From contig CAMDFO010000031.1 of assembly GCA_945897515.1 (NCBI GenBank), positions 1-51,604 of the forward strand: DNA of 51,604 nucleotides. Direction: 5' to 3'. Both the position numbers and the translations under genes were made by a program. This document shows positions 1 to 8,641 of this stretch, in pieces. Under the pieces are notes generated by a model that worked only from the letters and a program-made list of their open reading frames with translations, had not been told where the DNA came from and ran no database searches. The stretch comes from Rhodoplanes serenus. GTDB taxonomy: Bacteria > Pseudomonadota > Alphaproteobacteria > Rhizobiales > Xanthobacteraceae. Each line of letters starts with the position of its first letter. Within the stretch, counting starts at the first letter, position 1.

Positions 1-10
1 CCGGTGGTTA

Positions 11-40
11 GGGGTCCCCGCCTTCGCGGGGACGACAGGG
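11..40. repeat. Half of a CCCCGC-type intergenic palindrome
   Basis: A short inverted repeat, GTCCCCGC..GCGGGGAC, ends 24 bases after the stop codon side of the amidase gene. It matches the right half of the complete elements at 1627-1704 and 2661-2740; the left half presumably lies beyond the window edge. Confidence 0.6.
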
Positions 41-63
41 GAGAGCGTGTCGCGGTCTTGGCG

Positions 64-1578
64 CTACATCGCCGTCCAATCCCCCGACCGCTCGAACGCT
101 GCGCTGGCGCGATAGATCGTGCACTCGTCCCAATGCCGCCCGACCAGCATCAGCCCGACCGGCAGTCCGTCGCTCATGCCGCACGGAATGCTGATCGCCG
201 GATGGCCGGTGACATTGAACGGGCAGGTGTTGCGCGTGCCCTCCCAGCTTCGCCGCGTGACCTCCTGCGGCGGCGCGTCCGGGGCCGGGATCGGCGTCGC
301 CTTCATCACCGTGGTCGGCAGCAGGATCAGGTCGTAGGATTTCAGCACCGCGTCATAGGCCGCGCGCAGCCGCCGCCGCAGGTTCTGCGCCTTGGCGTAG
401 TAGTGCCCGCCGTAGCGGTCGAGCGTGTATTTGGAAAACAGCGTCGCGATCTTCAGCGTGTCGGCGAACTCGTCGGCGTGCTCGCGCCATTGCATCGCGG
501 CCTTGATCACGCTGGTGGGATAGAGCCCCTCGTAGCCGATGCCGAAGCCGTTCATCTCCAGCAGCGTCACGCAGGCGGCGTCGCCGCGGATCGCGGACCA
601 CACCGGAAATCCCAGGCTGTGATGCTCGGGCACCGACACCTCCTCGACCACCGCGCCCAGCGATTGGAACCGCTCGGCCGCCGCGCGGACCTTGGCGTCG
701 ACATCGGCTTCCGAATTGCGGTGGCCGAAGCCCTCCTTCAGCACGCCGATGCGCAGCCCCTTGGCGCCGCCGTCGAGCGCGCCGGTGTAGTTGTCGGCTT
801 TCGCGCCGCGCTGGCGCGAGTCGAGCCCGTCCGGCCCGGCCAGCACCTCCAGCAGCAGCGCGTTGTCGGCGACGTTGCCCGTCATCGGACCGACGCAGTC
901 GAGCGTGATCTCCAGCGGCCCGATGCCGGTGTAGGGCACCAGACCATACGTCGGCTTCATCCCGACGATGCCGCAATAGCTCGCCGGAATCCGGATCGAG
1001 CCGGCCTGGTCGCCGCCGATCGCCATCGGCACTTCGCCGGCGGCAACCAGCGCCGCGCTGCCCGACGACGAGCCGCCGGTGGTGTGGCCGCGCTTTCTCG
1101 GATTGTGCACCGGGCCGGTCGAACTGGTGTGGCTGCCGCCGGACACGCAGTAATATTCGCACACCGCCTTGCCGGCGATCTCGCCGCCCTCGTCGAGGAT
1201 GCGCGTCACGATGCTGGCGTCAATGTCGGGCACCGAGCCGTCGAGGAAGCCCGCGCCGATCATCATCGGCACGCCGGCGAGGCACACGTTGTCCTTGAGC
1301 GCGACACGCCGGCCCGCGAGCTTGCCGCCGGACGCGCCCTTGATCGCGGTCTTGATGTACCAGGCGCCGTATTGGTTTTCCTCCGGCGTCGGCCGCCGGC
1401 CGCCGTCGCGCGGATATTTCACCGCGGGCAGCTCGTCCGGCACCGCGTCGAGCGCGGCATAGGCCGCGACCAGCGGCGCAAGGATATCGCGCGCGGTTTC
1501 GAGATAGAGCGTGCTGGGGTTCATGCCGAGTTGTTCGGCGGCGTGACGCAGATCGGCGACGCTGGGCTTTTCGAACAT
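64..1578 (-). CDS. Amidase (amidase-signature family, nitrile-hydratase-type)
   Basis: A 504-residue amidase that hydrolyses a carboxamide to acid and ammonia in the cytoplasm. The Ser-cisSer-Lys triad is visible: Lys95 in VALKDNV, the Ser170-172 run of GGSSSGSAA, and nucleophile Ser194 in GGDQAGSIRIP. The GKAVCE, GMKPTYGLVPYTG and VTGHPAISIPCG segments resemble the enantioselective amidases found beside nitrile hydratases, but no nitrile hydratase gene is present here, so the natural substrate is unknown. The start at 1578 is chosen because CAGGAG precedes it by 6 bases; the longer open frame upstream only reads through a palindromic repeat. It is transcribed divergently from the membrane protein at 1802 and appears monocistronic. 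Confidence 0.9.
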   Translation of the reverse strand: MFEKPSVADLRHAAEQLGMNPSTLYLETARDILAPLVAAYAALDAVPDELPAVKYPRDGGRRPTPEENQYGAWYIKTAIKGASGGKLAGRRVALKDNVCLAGVPMMIGAGFLDGSVPDIDASIVTRILDEGGEIAGKAVCEYYCVSGGSHTSSTGPVHNPRKRGHTTGGSSSGSAALVAAGEVPMAIGGDQAGSIRIPASYCGIVGMKPTYGLVPYTGIGPLEITLDCVGPMTGNVADNALLLEVLAGPDGLDSRQRGAKADNYTGALDGGAKGLRIGVLKEGFGHRNSEADVDAKVRAAAERFQSLGAVVEEVSVPEHHSLGFPVWSAIRGDAACVTLLEMNGFGIGYEGLYPTSVIKAAMQWREHADEFADTLKIATLFSKYTLDRYGGHYYAKAQNLRRRLRAAYDAVLKSYDLILLPTTVMKATPIPAPDAPPQEVTRRSWEGTRNTCPFNVTGHPAISIPCGMSDGLPVGLMLVGRHWDECTIYRASAAFERSGDWTAM

Positions 1579-1626
1579 GGGTGGCTCCTGTCCGCTTGGC
1601 GGCAAGAGCATAGCCACGTGCTCCGT

Positions 1627-1704
1627 TGTCGTCTCCGCGAAAGCGGGGACCCAGTTGACGAGTTGCGCTCGCGGTTCTGGACCCCCGCTTTCGCGGGAGT
1701 GACA
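1627..1704. repeat. CCCCGC-type intergenic palindromic element
   Basis: TGTCGTCTCCGCGAAAGCGG opens the element and a near mirror image, CCCGCTTTCGCGGGAGTGACA, closes it, with about 30 bases between the two hairpins. It lies in the divergent gap between the amidase and the gene at 1802. It shares its sequence with 11-40 and 2661-2740. Confidence 0.75.
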
Positions 1705-1801
1705 CCGTGAGCGCGGGCGCGACAACTTTTCACGCACCAACAGTTGATTATGACAGAATTGCTACGGATAAATGTCAGTTCGGTTACAGGTGGAGCGGTT
1801 C

Positions 1802-2638
1802 ATGAGTTTGGTATCGCCGGCGCGGCCAGGTTTTCTGGCGTGGTCCAATCCGCTGGCGTGGTGGTGGGCGATGTTGACGCTCGTGAGCGGCGTCAACATC
1901 GCGGTGTGGTTCTGGCTGTACCGCGCCCTTCAGGACCCGCAGACCGGCAATCTCGCGGCGGGCATCGAGCTGATGCTGGTTCTCTGTGCGGCCTATGTTT
2001 TTGGCTGCGCGTTCAGATCGTTCCTGCCGCGCGCGGATGTTCAGCGGATCTGCCTGTTCGATACCTGGCTGTCGAGCGTCATGATCGGACGGACGGTGGC
2101 GACCGTGGCCGAGGTCGCCTTCGCGGTGCAGTGGGCGATTGTCCTGCACAAGCTTGGCACGATGACGGAAGCGGACACCGCGGTGAACGCCGCGTGGGCG
2201 ATCGTGCCGCTGATCCTGATTGCGGAATGCTTCTCATGGCATGCGGTGCTGACCAGGAACTACCTGGGCCACGCCATCGAAAATTCGCTATGGGCGGTGG
2301 CCTTCTTCATCGCCGGCGTCGGCCTTTGCCGGCTGCTGCCGGAGTTCGACGGCGCGTTTCGCGCGGCGCTGGTGATTGCCATCGTTGGCATTGCAGGCTT
2401 TCTGGCCTTCATCGCGACCATCGACGTGCCGATGTATCTGACGCGATGGCGGGCCGAGGTTGCTGCCGGCCGCAGGTGTCTGAGCCCTCGGGAGGGGCTC
2501 CGCGACGTGAGCGTTCGCTGGGTCGTGACGCACGACATGGCCGAGTGGCGCGAGGAGATTCCCTGGATGTCGCTGTATTTCAGCGCGGCGGTTTGGGCCA
2601 GCCTCGCGCTGTGTGTTTGCTACGCTTTCGTGGGATAG
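1802..2638 (+). CDS. Multi-pass membrane protein of unknown function
   Basis: I do not recognise this 278-residue protein. It has about seven hydrophobic segments: near residues 18-38, 53-70, 85-110, 130-148, 160-178, 190-210 and 255-277. A polar loop (about 212-250, rich in Arg and Glu) precedes the last one, and no enzymatic motif is visible. The start at 1802 is preferred over 1772 because AGGTGGAG at 1788-1795 sits 6 bases ahead of it. The gene stands alone between two copies of the same palindromic element (1627-1704 and 2661-2740) and ends facing the alpha-hydroxy acid oxidase gene. Membrane location is an inference from hydrophobicity only. Confidence 0.7.
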   Translation: MSLVSPARPGFLAWSNPLAWWWAMLTLVSGVNIAVWFWLYRALQDPQTGNLAAGIELMLVLCAAYVFGCAFRSFLPRADVQRICLFDTWLSSVMIGRTVATVAEVAFAVQWAIVLHKLGTMTEADTAVNAAWAIVPLILIAECFSWHAVLTRNYLGHAIENSLWAVAFFIAGVGLCRLLPEFDGAFRAALVIAIVGIAGFLAFIATIDVPMYLTRWRAEVAAGRRCLSPREGLRDVSVRWVVTHDMAEWREEIPWMSLYFSAAVWASLALCVCYAFVG

Positions 2639-2660
2639 CGGCGTTGAGCAAGGACTCCGT

Positions 2661-2740
2661 TGTCGTCCCCGCGCAGGCGGGGACCCACGGCGCAACAACA
2701 TCGATCGTGGTTATGGATCCCCGCCTGCGCGGGGATGACA
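2661..2740. repeat. CCCCGC-type intergenic palindromic element
   Basis: Two hairpins in mirror arrangement: TGTCGTCCCCGCGCAGGCGG on the left and CCCCGCCTGCGCGGGGATGACA on the right. It lies between the convergent genes ending at 2638 and 2757 and could act as a bidirectional transcript end. Confidence 0.8.
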
Positions 2741-2756
2741 GCAGAGTTTGTGGTCG

Positions 2757-3908
2757 CTACCGATTGCTTGCCCAGTCCGCCAGCACCCGCCGGTCGATTT
2801 CCCTGATGCTCTTCGCCCCGCACAGCGCCATCGTCACATCCAGCTCGCGGTGCAAGATCTCGATGGCGCGCGCGACGCCGGCCTCGCCGCCGGCGCCGAG
2901 CCCGTAGATGTAGGACCGGCCGACGATGCACGACTTCGCGCCGAGCGCGAGCGCGCGCACGATGTCGGCGCCGGTGCGGACGCCCGAGTCCATCATCACC
3001 TCGATATCGGAGCCGACTGCGTCGACCACCTTGGGCAGCGCCACGATCGCCGACTCCGCGCCGTCAAGCTGGCGGCCGCCGTGGTTCGACACGCTGATCG
3101 CGTCGACGCCGGCCTTCGCTGCGACCTTGGCGTCCTCGACGTCGAGGATGCCCTTGAGGATGATCTTGCCCGGCCATTGGCTCTTGATCCAATCGAGATC
3201 TTTCCAGCTCAGCGACGGATCGAACTGGCTCGCGGTCCACTGCGCCAGCGAGCCGACGTTCTCCATGCCCTTCACGTGACCGGCGAGATTGCCGAAGGTC
3301 CGGCGCTTGCCCTTGAGGACCGACAGCGCCCAGGACGGCTTGGTCATGATGTCGATGACGTTCCTGATCTTGATGTCGGGCGGCACGGTCAGGCCGTTGC
3401 GCACGTCGCAGTGCCGCTGTCCCAGGATCTGCAGGTCGACCGTGAGCATCAGCGCGCTGCATTTCGCCGCCGCGGCGCGCTGGATCAGCTCGCGCATGAA
3501 GCCCTTGTCGCGCATCACGTAGAGCTGGAACCAGAACGGCTTGTCGACCGCGCCCGCCACGTCCTCGATCGAATTGATCGACATGGTCGAGAGCGTGTAC
3601 GGGATGCCCGCCGCCTGCGCGGCGCGGCAGGCCAGGATTTCGCCGTCGCCATGCATCATGCCGCCGAGCCCGATCGGGCCGAGCGCGAGCGGCACCGGCA
3701 CCTTTTCACCGAGGATGGTTGTCGAGGTGTCGCGCTTGTCGACGTCGACCATGACGCGCTGGCGCAGCTTGAGCTTCTCGAAATCGGATCGGTTGGCGCG
3801 CAGCGTCTCCTGCGAATAGGAGCCGGCCTCGGCATAGTCGAAGAACATTTTGGGCACGCGCCGCCGCGCGCGCTGCCGCAGATCCTCGATGCTCGGAAAA
3901 GCTTTCAT
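2757..3908 (-). CDS. FMN-dependent alpha-hydroxy acid oxidase/dehydrogenase (LldD/glycolate oxidase family)
   Basis: A 383-residue flavoprotein that oxidises a 2-hydroxy acid (lactate, glycolate, mandelate or similar) to the 2-keto acid. The family signature ISVSNHGGRQLDG is intact: catalytic base His276 and substrate-binding Arg279. Other family positions are Tyr25 (FDYAEAGS), Tyr130 (WFQLY), Lys252 (ILKGI) and the FMN phosphate loop around DSGVRTGADIVRALALGA and IVGRSYIYGLGAGG. No membrane segment like that of E. coli LldD stands out, and no lactate permease is nearby, so the substrate cannot be set. Length is typical of the family. The gene reads toward the convergent gene at 1802; its only upstream neighbour is the small gene at 4020, which is divergent. 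Confidence 0.92.
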   Translation of the reverse strand: MKAFPSIEDLRQRARRRVPKMFFDYAEAGSYSQETLRANRSDFEKLKLRQRVMVDVDKRDTSTTILGEKVPVPLALGPIGLGGMMHGDGEILACRAAQAAGIPYTLSTMSINSIEDVAGAVDKPFWFQLYVMRDKGFMRELIQRAAAAKCSALMLTVDLQILGQRHCDVRNGLTVPPDIKIRNVIDIMTKPSWALSVLKGKRRTFGNLAGHVKGMENVGSLAQWTASQFDPSLSWKDLDWIKSQWPGKIILKGILDVEDAKVAAKAGVDAISVSNHGGRQLDGAESAIVALPKVVDAVGSDIEVMMDSGVRTGADIVRALALGAKSCIVGRSYIYGLGAGGEAGVARAIEILHRELDVTMALCGAKSIREIDRRVLADWASNR

Positions 3909-4019
3909 TTTGGCCCACCCGTTCCCTTAACCCCGGAACTACCATGTTTTGCCTTGGGAACGCGACACCGGCCCGGGCGTTAAGGGCGGAGGACTGTTTT
4001 CATTTCAGGAGGACTGAAT

Positions 4020-4238
4020 ATGGCTGCGACCCCGGCCACCAAGAAACGCGGCGGCGATCCGGACGTTAAGGAGAAGCCCGAGGCCGACAAGCCCGAGGAC
4101 GCGATGGAGCGCGCGCTGGAGCAGGGCCTGGAAGAGAGCATGGCCGGCTCCGATCCGGTCAACATCACCCAGCCGCCGAAGTCCAAGCAGGACAAGCGCC
4201 TGCACGAGCCGGCGCCCAAGGATGAGTTCGCCGACTGA
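4020..4238 (+). CDS. Small charged protein of unknown function
   Basis: A 72-residue, Lys/Glu/Asp/Pro-rich protein without hydrophobic segments, probably disordered; its C-terminus (KRLHEPAPKDEFAD) is acidic. The start is supported by AGGAGGACT 4-5 bases upstream. GGAGGACTG also occurs exactly 20 bases earlier (3988-3996 and 4008-4016), so the gene has two Shine-Dalgarno-like copies and only the second is correctly spaced. A strong hairpin at 4268-4294 follows the stop codon. No function can be assigned. Confidence 0.75.
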   Translation: MAATPATKKRGGDPDVKEKPEADKPEDAMERALEQGLEESMAGSDPVNITQPPKSKQDKRLHEPAPKDEFAD

Positions 4239-4267
4239 TATTTCCCCTGTGTTTGTTGCGTTTGTCG

Positions 4268-4294
4268 CCGGGCGGGCCTAAAAGGCCCGCCCGG
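4268..4294. terminator. Perfect 11-bp hairpin, probable terminator
   Basis: CCGGGCGGGCC and GGCCCGCCCGG pair perfectly around the loop TAAAA, 29 bases after the stop of the gene at 4020. There is no U-run, so termination may need Rho or may be weak; the position just before the glmM gene still fits a transcript boundary. Confidence 0.5.
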
Positions 4295-4445
4295 GCGTTA
4301 TGGTGTCCACTGAGTCTTTTTGGAACCGGCGCAGGTTTGCCTGCATGGGAACGGTCCATCGCACGAGTGGGTGGCAAACCCGATCCGGTCATGCACTCGT
4401 AGCCAGCCCGCGCCGCTCATCCGGGCGCAGGGATTGAGGGGATCA

Positions 4446-5789
<1,344 letters not shown>

Positions 5790-5792
5790 TGC

Positions 5793-5828
5793 ACTGCAAA
5801 AACCCTGCGATATCAAGGTCTTTGCAGT
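5793..5828. terminator. 12-bp inverted repeat between glmM and bfd
   Basis: ACTGCAAAAACC and GGTCTTTGCAGT pair with a single mismatch around a 12-base loop, starting 3 bases after the glmM stop. A T-rich stretch (GTTTTTTCTTT) occurs only from 5851, so a classical terminator is uncertain. It could instead be a regulatory hairpin or operator for bfd. Confidence 0.4.
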
Positions 5829-5909
5829 TTAGATAACCTATAAAAACAGCGTTTTTTCTTTGCGCCGCCGACCCCCGGACGGTATCGATTGTGCCGTTCG
5901 GGATTACAA

Positions 5910-6137
5910 ATGATCGTCTGTTCCTGCAACGTGTTGAGCGACAAGGACATCCGCACGGCATGCCATGCGGAGGCGCGGCCGCGCAGCACCGGCCAGGTCT
6001 ATGGCTGCCTCGGTTGCAGCGCCCAGTGCGGCCGCTGCGCCCGCACCATCCGCAAGATCATGGACGAAGCCCTCGACGCTGCCGCCACGGCTTGCCCGGC
6101 GGCGTGCAAAGGCTGCGCGGACGGCCAGAATCCCTGA
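5910..6137 (+). CDS. bfd: Bacterioferritin-associated ferredoxin
   Basis: A 75-residue [2Fe-2S] protein of the BFD type, which donates electrons to bacterioferritin so that stored Fe(III) is released as Fe(II). It begins MIVCSCNVLSDKDIR with the CxC ligand pair at Cys4/Cys6, and the second ligand pair is in GCLGCSAQCGRC. The C-terminal tail carries further cysteines (ACPAACKGCADG), unusual for the family and common in its rhizobial members. The start at 5910 is preferred over 5889 because CxC near the N-terminus is invariant. It sits 132 bases ahead of bfr on the same strand, so the two are functional partners; whether they share a transcript is uncertain because bfr has its own box. Confidence 0.93.
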   Translation: MIVCSCNVLSDKDIRTACHAEARPRSTGQVYGCLGCSAQCGRCARTIRKIMDEALDAAATACPAACKGCADGQNP

Positions 6138-6199
6138 TTTTCAGCGTTTCGCATGGGGAAATGCGCATTTCCCCCTATGGCTGAAACCATTCCGCTAGA

Positions 6200-6214
6200 T
6201 TAGAATTGATCTAA
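6200..6214. promoter_or_regulatory. Irr/ICE-like palindrome upstream of bfr
   Basis: TTAGAATTGATCTAA is a palindrome with arms TTAGA and TCTAA, centred 63 bases before the bfr start. It resembles the iron control element bound by Irr in Rhizobiales (roughly TTTAGAA..TTCTAA). From family knowledge, Irr represses iron-storage genes when iron is scarce, which fits its place before bfr. Confidence 0.55.
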
Positions 6215-6269
6215 GATGCGAGCCGGGCCGTCCGCCCGGTCTGGATTATTGCAGGCACGGGAGCGCGTC

Positions 6270-6758
6270 ATGAAGGGCGATGCCAAGGTCGTCGAATATC
6301 TCAACAGGGGTCTGCGGCACGAGATGACCGCCATCAACCAGTACTGGCTGCATTACCGGCTGCTGGAGAACTGGGGCTACCTGGATATGGCCAAGTACTG
6401 GCGGAAGGAATCGATCGAGGAGATGGAGCACGCCGACAAGCTGATCGAGCGGATCATCTTCCTCGACGGCTTCCCCAACATGCAGGTGCTCGATCCGCTG
6501 CACATCGGCCAGAACGTGAAAGAGATCCTCGATTGCGACCTCAAGGCCGAGATTTCCGCGCGCGCGCTTTACGAGGAGGCCGCGACGCACTGCTCAGGCG
6601 TGCGCGATTACGTGACGCGCGATCTGTTCGAGAAGCTGATGCACGACGAGGAAGAGCACATCGACTTCCTGGAGACGCAGTTGCATCTGGTCGGCGAGAT
6701 CGGCATCGAACTGTACTCGCAGAAGCACATGGGCAAGCTCGGCAAGGACGCCGAATAG
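6270..6758 (+). CDS. bfr: Bacterioferritin
   Basis: A 162-residue haem-containing ferritin subunit; 24 assemble into an iron-storage shell in the cytoplasm. The dinuclear ferroxidase ligands are all present at the canonical positions: Glu18, Glu51, His54, Glu94, Glu127 and His130. The haem-ligating Met52 is also kept, so this is a haem-type Bfr and not a plain ferritin. The start [12 protein letters not shown] is nearly invariant in the family. Bfd is encoded just upstream, an Irr-like box lies at 6200-6214, and a 12-bp hairpin follows the gene at 6804-6833. Confidence 0.97.
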   Translation: MKGDAKVVEYLNRGLRHEMTAINQYWLHYRLLENWGYLDMAKYWRKESIEEMEHADKLIERIIFLDGFPNMQVLDPLHIGQNVKEILDCDLKAEISARALYEEAATHCSGVRDYVTRDLFEKLMHDEEEHIDFLETQLHLVGEIGIELYSQKHMGKLGKDAE

Positions 6759-6803
6759 GCCGGCTTTACGCGCCCGAAACCAATCGCCGGTTCTGCCGCA
6801 ATC

Positions 6804-6833
6804 ATGAAGCGGGCGTTAACGCGCCCGCTTCAT
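6804..6833. terminator. Perfect 12-bp hairpin after bfr
   Basis: ATGAAGCGGGCG and CGCCCGCTTCAT pair perfectly around the loop TTAACG, 45 bases after the bfr stop. Only a short T-rich stretch follows (CGCTGTTT). Confidence 0.6.
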
Positions 6834-7004
6834 CGCTGTTTGCGCTTGCGCGCATCGCGAGTTGCGGCGCCGAGCGTTAACAATCACGGTTAAAAAGTAA
6901 GGTTGACCTGCGCTTAAGCGTTCGCTGGCATCTTCGGCTTCGTTGAGTTCATCCACGTAGGGCCGCACTGCGCGCGCGACCCTGCCGGACGCGAGGACGA
7001 AGTC

Positions 7005-7826
7005 ATGGTGAGCGTGAAGGTCGTGGCGTTTGCGGGAATGACGGCACTGCTCTCGTCCGCGGCAAGCGCCGCAGACATGCCGCCGCTGATGCCGCCAATG
7101 CATCTGCCGCCGATGGAGGATTTCGGAAGCGGCTGGTATCTCCGCGGCGACATCGGCATGAGCAATCAACAGGTCAAGAGCCTGTACAACGTGCTCTACG
7201 ATACGGCGTCATCGGTGCAGTCGGTCCACAAGGACTTCGAAAGCGCGCCGCTATTCGGCTTCGGCATTGGCTACCAGTGGAATCACTGGCTGCGGTTCGA
7301 CATCACCGGCGAATATCGCGGTGGGTCGACGTTCAACGGCCTCGACATCTATACCGTGGGCGGTGTCCCCGGAACCGACGAATATCGCGCGATCAAATCG
7401 GAATGGCTGTTTCTCGGCAACGTCTATGCCGATCTCGGCACCTGGTATTCGTTCACGCCGTTCGTCGGTTTCGGCATCGGCGGGTCGCGCAACACGATCA
7501 GCAGCTTCATCGACGTGAACACGCCGACGGCGGGCGTCGCCCATGCCGCGGCCGCGAGCAAGTGGAACTTCGCCTGGGCGCTGCACGCCGGTCTCGCCTA
7601 CAAGGTCAATCCCAACCTGACGTTCGAATTCGCCTATCGCTATGTCAGCCTCGGCGACGCCTTGACCGGCGACATCATCACGTACACCGGCGGCAACGCC
7701 GTCAACAATCCGATGCACTTCCGCGGCATCACCTCGCACGACTTCAAGTTCGGTGTTCGCTGGATGCTCGATGCGCCGATGATGCACAAGCCGATCTCGC
7801 TGCCGCCGCTGATGCGGCGAGGCTGA
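7005..7826 (+). CDS. Outer membrane beta-barrel protein, Omp25/RopB-like (copy 1)
   Basis: A 273-residue precursor. Residues 1-23 form a Sec signal peptide ending ASAAD. The mature part alternates aromatic/polar strands typical of small 8-strand barrels: GWYLRGDIGMS, FGFGIGYQWNHWLRFDITGEYRG, YADLGTWYSFTPFVGFGIGG, FEFAYRYVSLGDA and a final FKFGVRWML strand. After the barrel, a Pro/Met-rich tail ends RRG and does not finish in the aromatic residue usual for Bam substrates. GAGGACG sits before the ATG. The gene at 7837 encodes a paralogue only 10 bases downstream, so the pair is probably co-transcribed. Confidence 0.85.
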   Translation: MVSVKVVAFAGMTALLSSAASAADMPPLMPPMHLPPMEDFGSGWYLRGDIGMSNQQVKSLYNVLYDTASSVQSVHKDFESAPLFGFGIGYQWNHWLRFDITGEYRGGSTFNGLDIYTVGGVPGTDEYRAIKSEWLFLGNVYADLGTWYSFTPFVGFGIGGSRNTISSFIDVNTPTAGVAHAAAASKWNFAWALHAGLAYKVNPNLTFEFAYRYVSLGDALTGDIITYTGGNAVNNPMHFRGITSHDFKFGVRWMLDAPMMHKPISLPPLMRRG

Positions 7827-7836
7827 GCACATCGTA

Positions 7837-8541
7837 ATGCGAAGGCTCCACGCGTTCGTCATTGCCGGGATCGGAGCTGTCGCGTTCACCGCGGCGGCTC
7901 ACGCCGCCGACCCACGCGAGATGGTCATGCCGCGATACGAGCCGCCGGCGCTCTCGGCAGTGGAGTTCGCCTCGGGCTGGTATATTCGCGGCGACGCGGG
8001 CTACCGCGTGAACCGATTGCAGGGCATCGATTCCCCGGTACCGGTCACGTCCACGTTTTACGACAAGACGTACACGTTCGGCGGAGGCTTCGGTCACAAG
8101 TGGAACTGGTTCCGCGCCGATCTCACGCTCGACTATGCCGTGCGCAGGCCGATCGAAGGCGCGACCGCGCTCGCCGGAACAAGCTACACCGCCAGCATCG
8201 ACACGCTCACCACGCTCGCCAATGTCTATCTCGATCTGGGCAACTGGGGCGGCTTCAGTCCCTATGTGGGCGCCGGAGTCGGGCCCTCGCGGTTGAACAT
8301 ATCCAATTTTAGAAACTCCCCGGCAGCGACGATGGTCACGCCGTCCGAGACCTGGCGGATTTCCTGGGCCTTGACGGCCGGTGTCAGCTATCAGATCACG
8401 CCCAGCATCGCCCTGGATGTCGGCTATCGCCACCTCAACCTCGGCGACGCCTTCAGCGGAAACGATACGACGGGGCGGGTCACCTACAAGGGCCTTTCGG
8501 CCAATGAAATCAGGATCGGCTTCCGTCTGCTGATCGACTGA
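7837..8541 (+). CDS. Outer membrane beta-barrel protein, Omp25/RopB-like (copy 2)
   Basis: A 234-residue paralogue of the preceding protein. It has a signal peptide at residues 1-23 (cleavage after AAHA), then [13 protein letters not shown], a long strand with [35 protein letters not shown] and [15 protein letters not shown]. It ends [11 protein letters not shown], with a terminal strand closer to the normal barrel end than in copy 1. The shared GWY(L/I)RGD and LGDA(L/F)(T/S)G motifs and the 10-base spacing indicate a tandem duplication that has since diverged. Confidence 0.85.
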   Translation: MRRLHAFVIAGIGAVAFTAAAHAADPREMVMPRYEPPALSAVEFASGWYIRGDAGYRVNRLQGIDSPVPVTSTFYDKTYTFGGGFGHKWNWFRADLTLDYAVRRPIEGATALAGTSYTASIDTLTTLANVYLDLGNWGGFSPYVGAGVGPSRLNISNFRNSPAATMVTPSETWRISWALTAGVSYQITPSIALDVGYRHLNLGDAFSGNDTTGRVTYKGLSANEIRIGFRLLID

Positions 8542-8587
8542 TATTTTCCGCTCCGTCTTGACGGCGGCCTCGTCCTTCCTTATTCCC

Positions 8588-8641
8588 GCCGGTGGGCCAC
8601 CCCTCCCCACCGAGGGGCTTCTATCTGGAAGGATAGAGTTC
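8588..8641 (+). promoter_or_regulatory. Structured leader of serC (serC RNA motif candidate)
   Basis: Three stems are possible just before the serC start. Stem A pairs GGTGGG (8591-8596) with CCCACC (8606-8611). Stem B pairs CCCCTC (8600-8605) with GAGGGG (8612-8617). Stem C pairs TCTATC (8620-8625) with GATAGA (8632-8637) and places the GGAAG ribosome-binding bases in its loop. A and B interleave with no linker, so they are mutually exclusive. A cis-regulatory 'serC motif' upstream of alphaproteobacterial serC is known; this is likely an instance. Confidence 0.55.

Noticed and set aside
4..1710. 568-codon plus-strand open frame opposite the amidase
   Set aside because: It is Arg/Ala-rich shadow sequence of a high-GC gene; the minus strand carries the intact amidase catalytic triad.
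6877..6893. CtrA box before the outer-membrane barrel gene
   Set aside because: The TTAA half-sites are 9 bases apart, not 7, so the spacing is wrong.
8591..8617. H-type pseudoknot (SAM-II-like) before serC
   Set aside because: The interleaved stems leave no bases to cross the first stem, so both cannot form together; alternative hairpins are the better reading.
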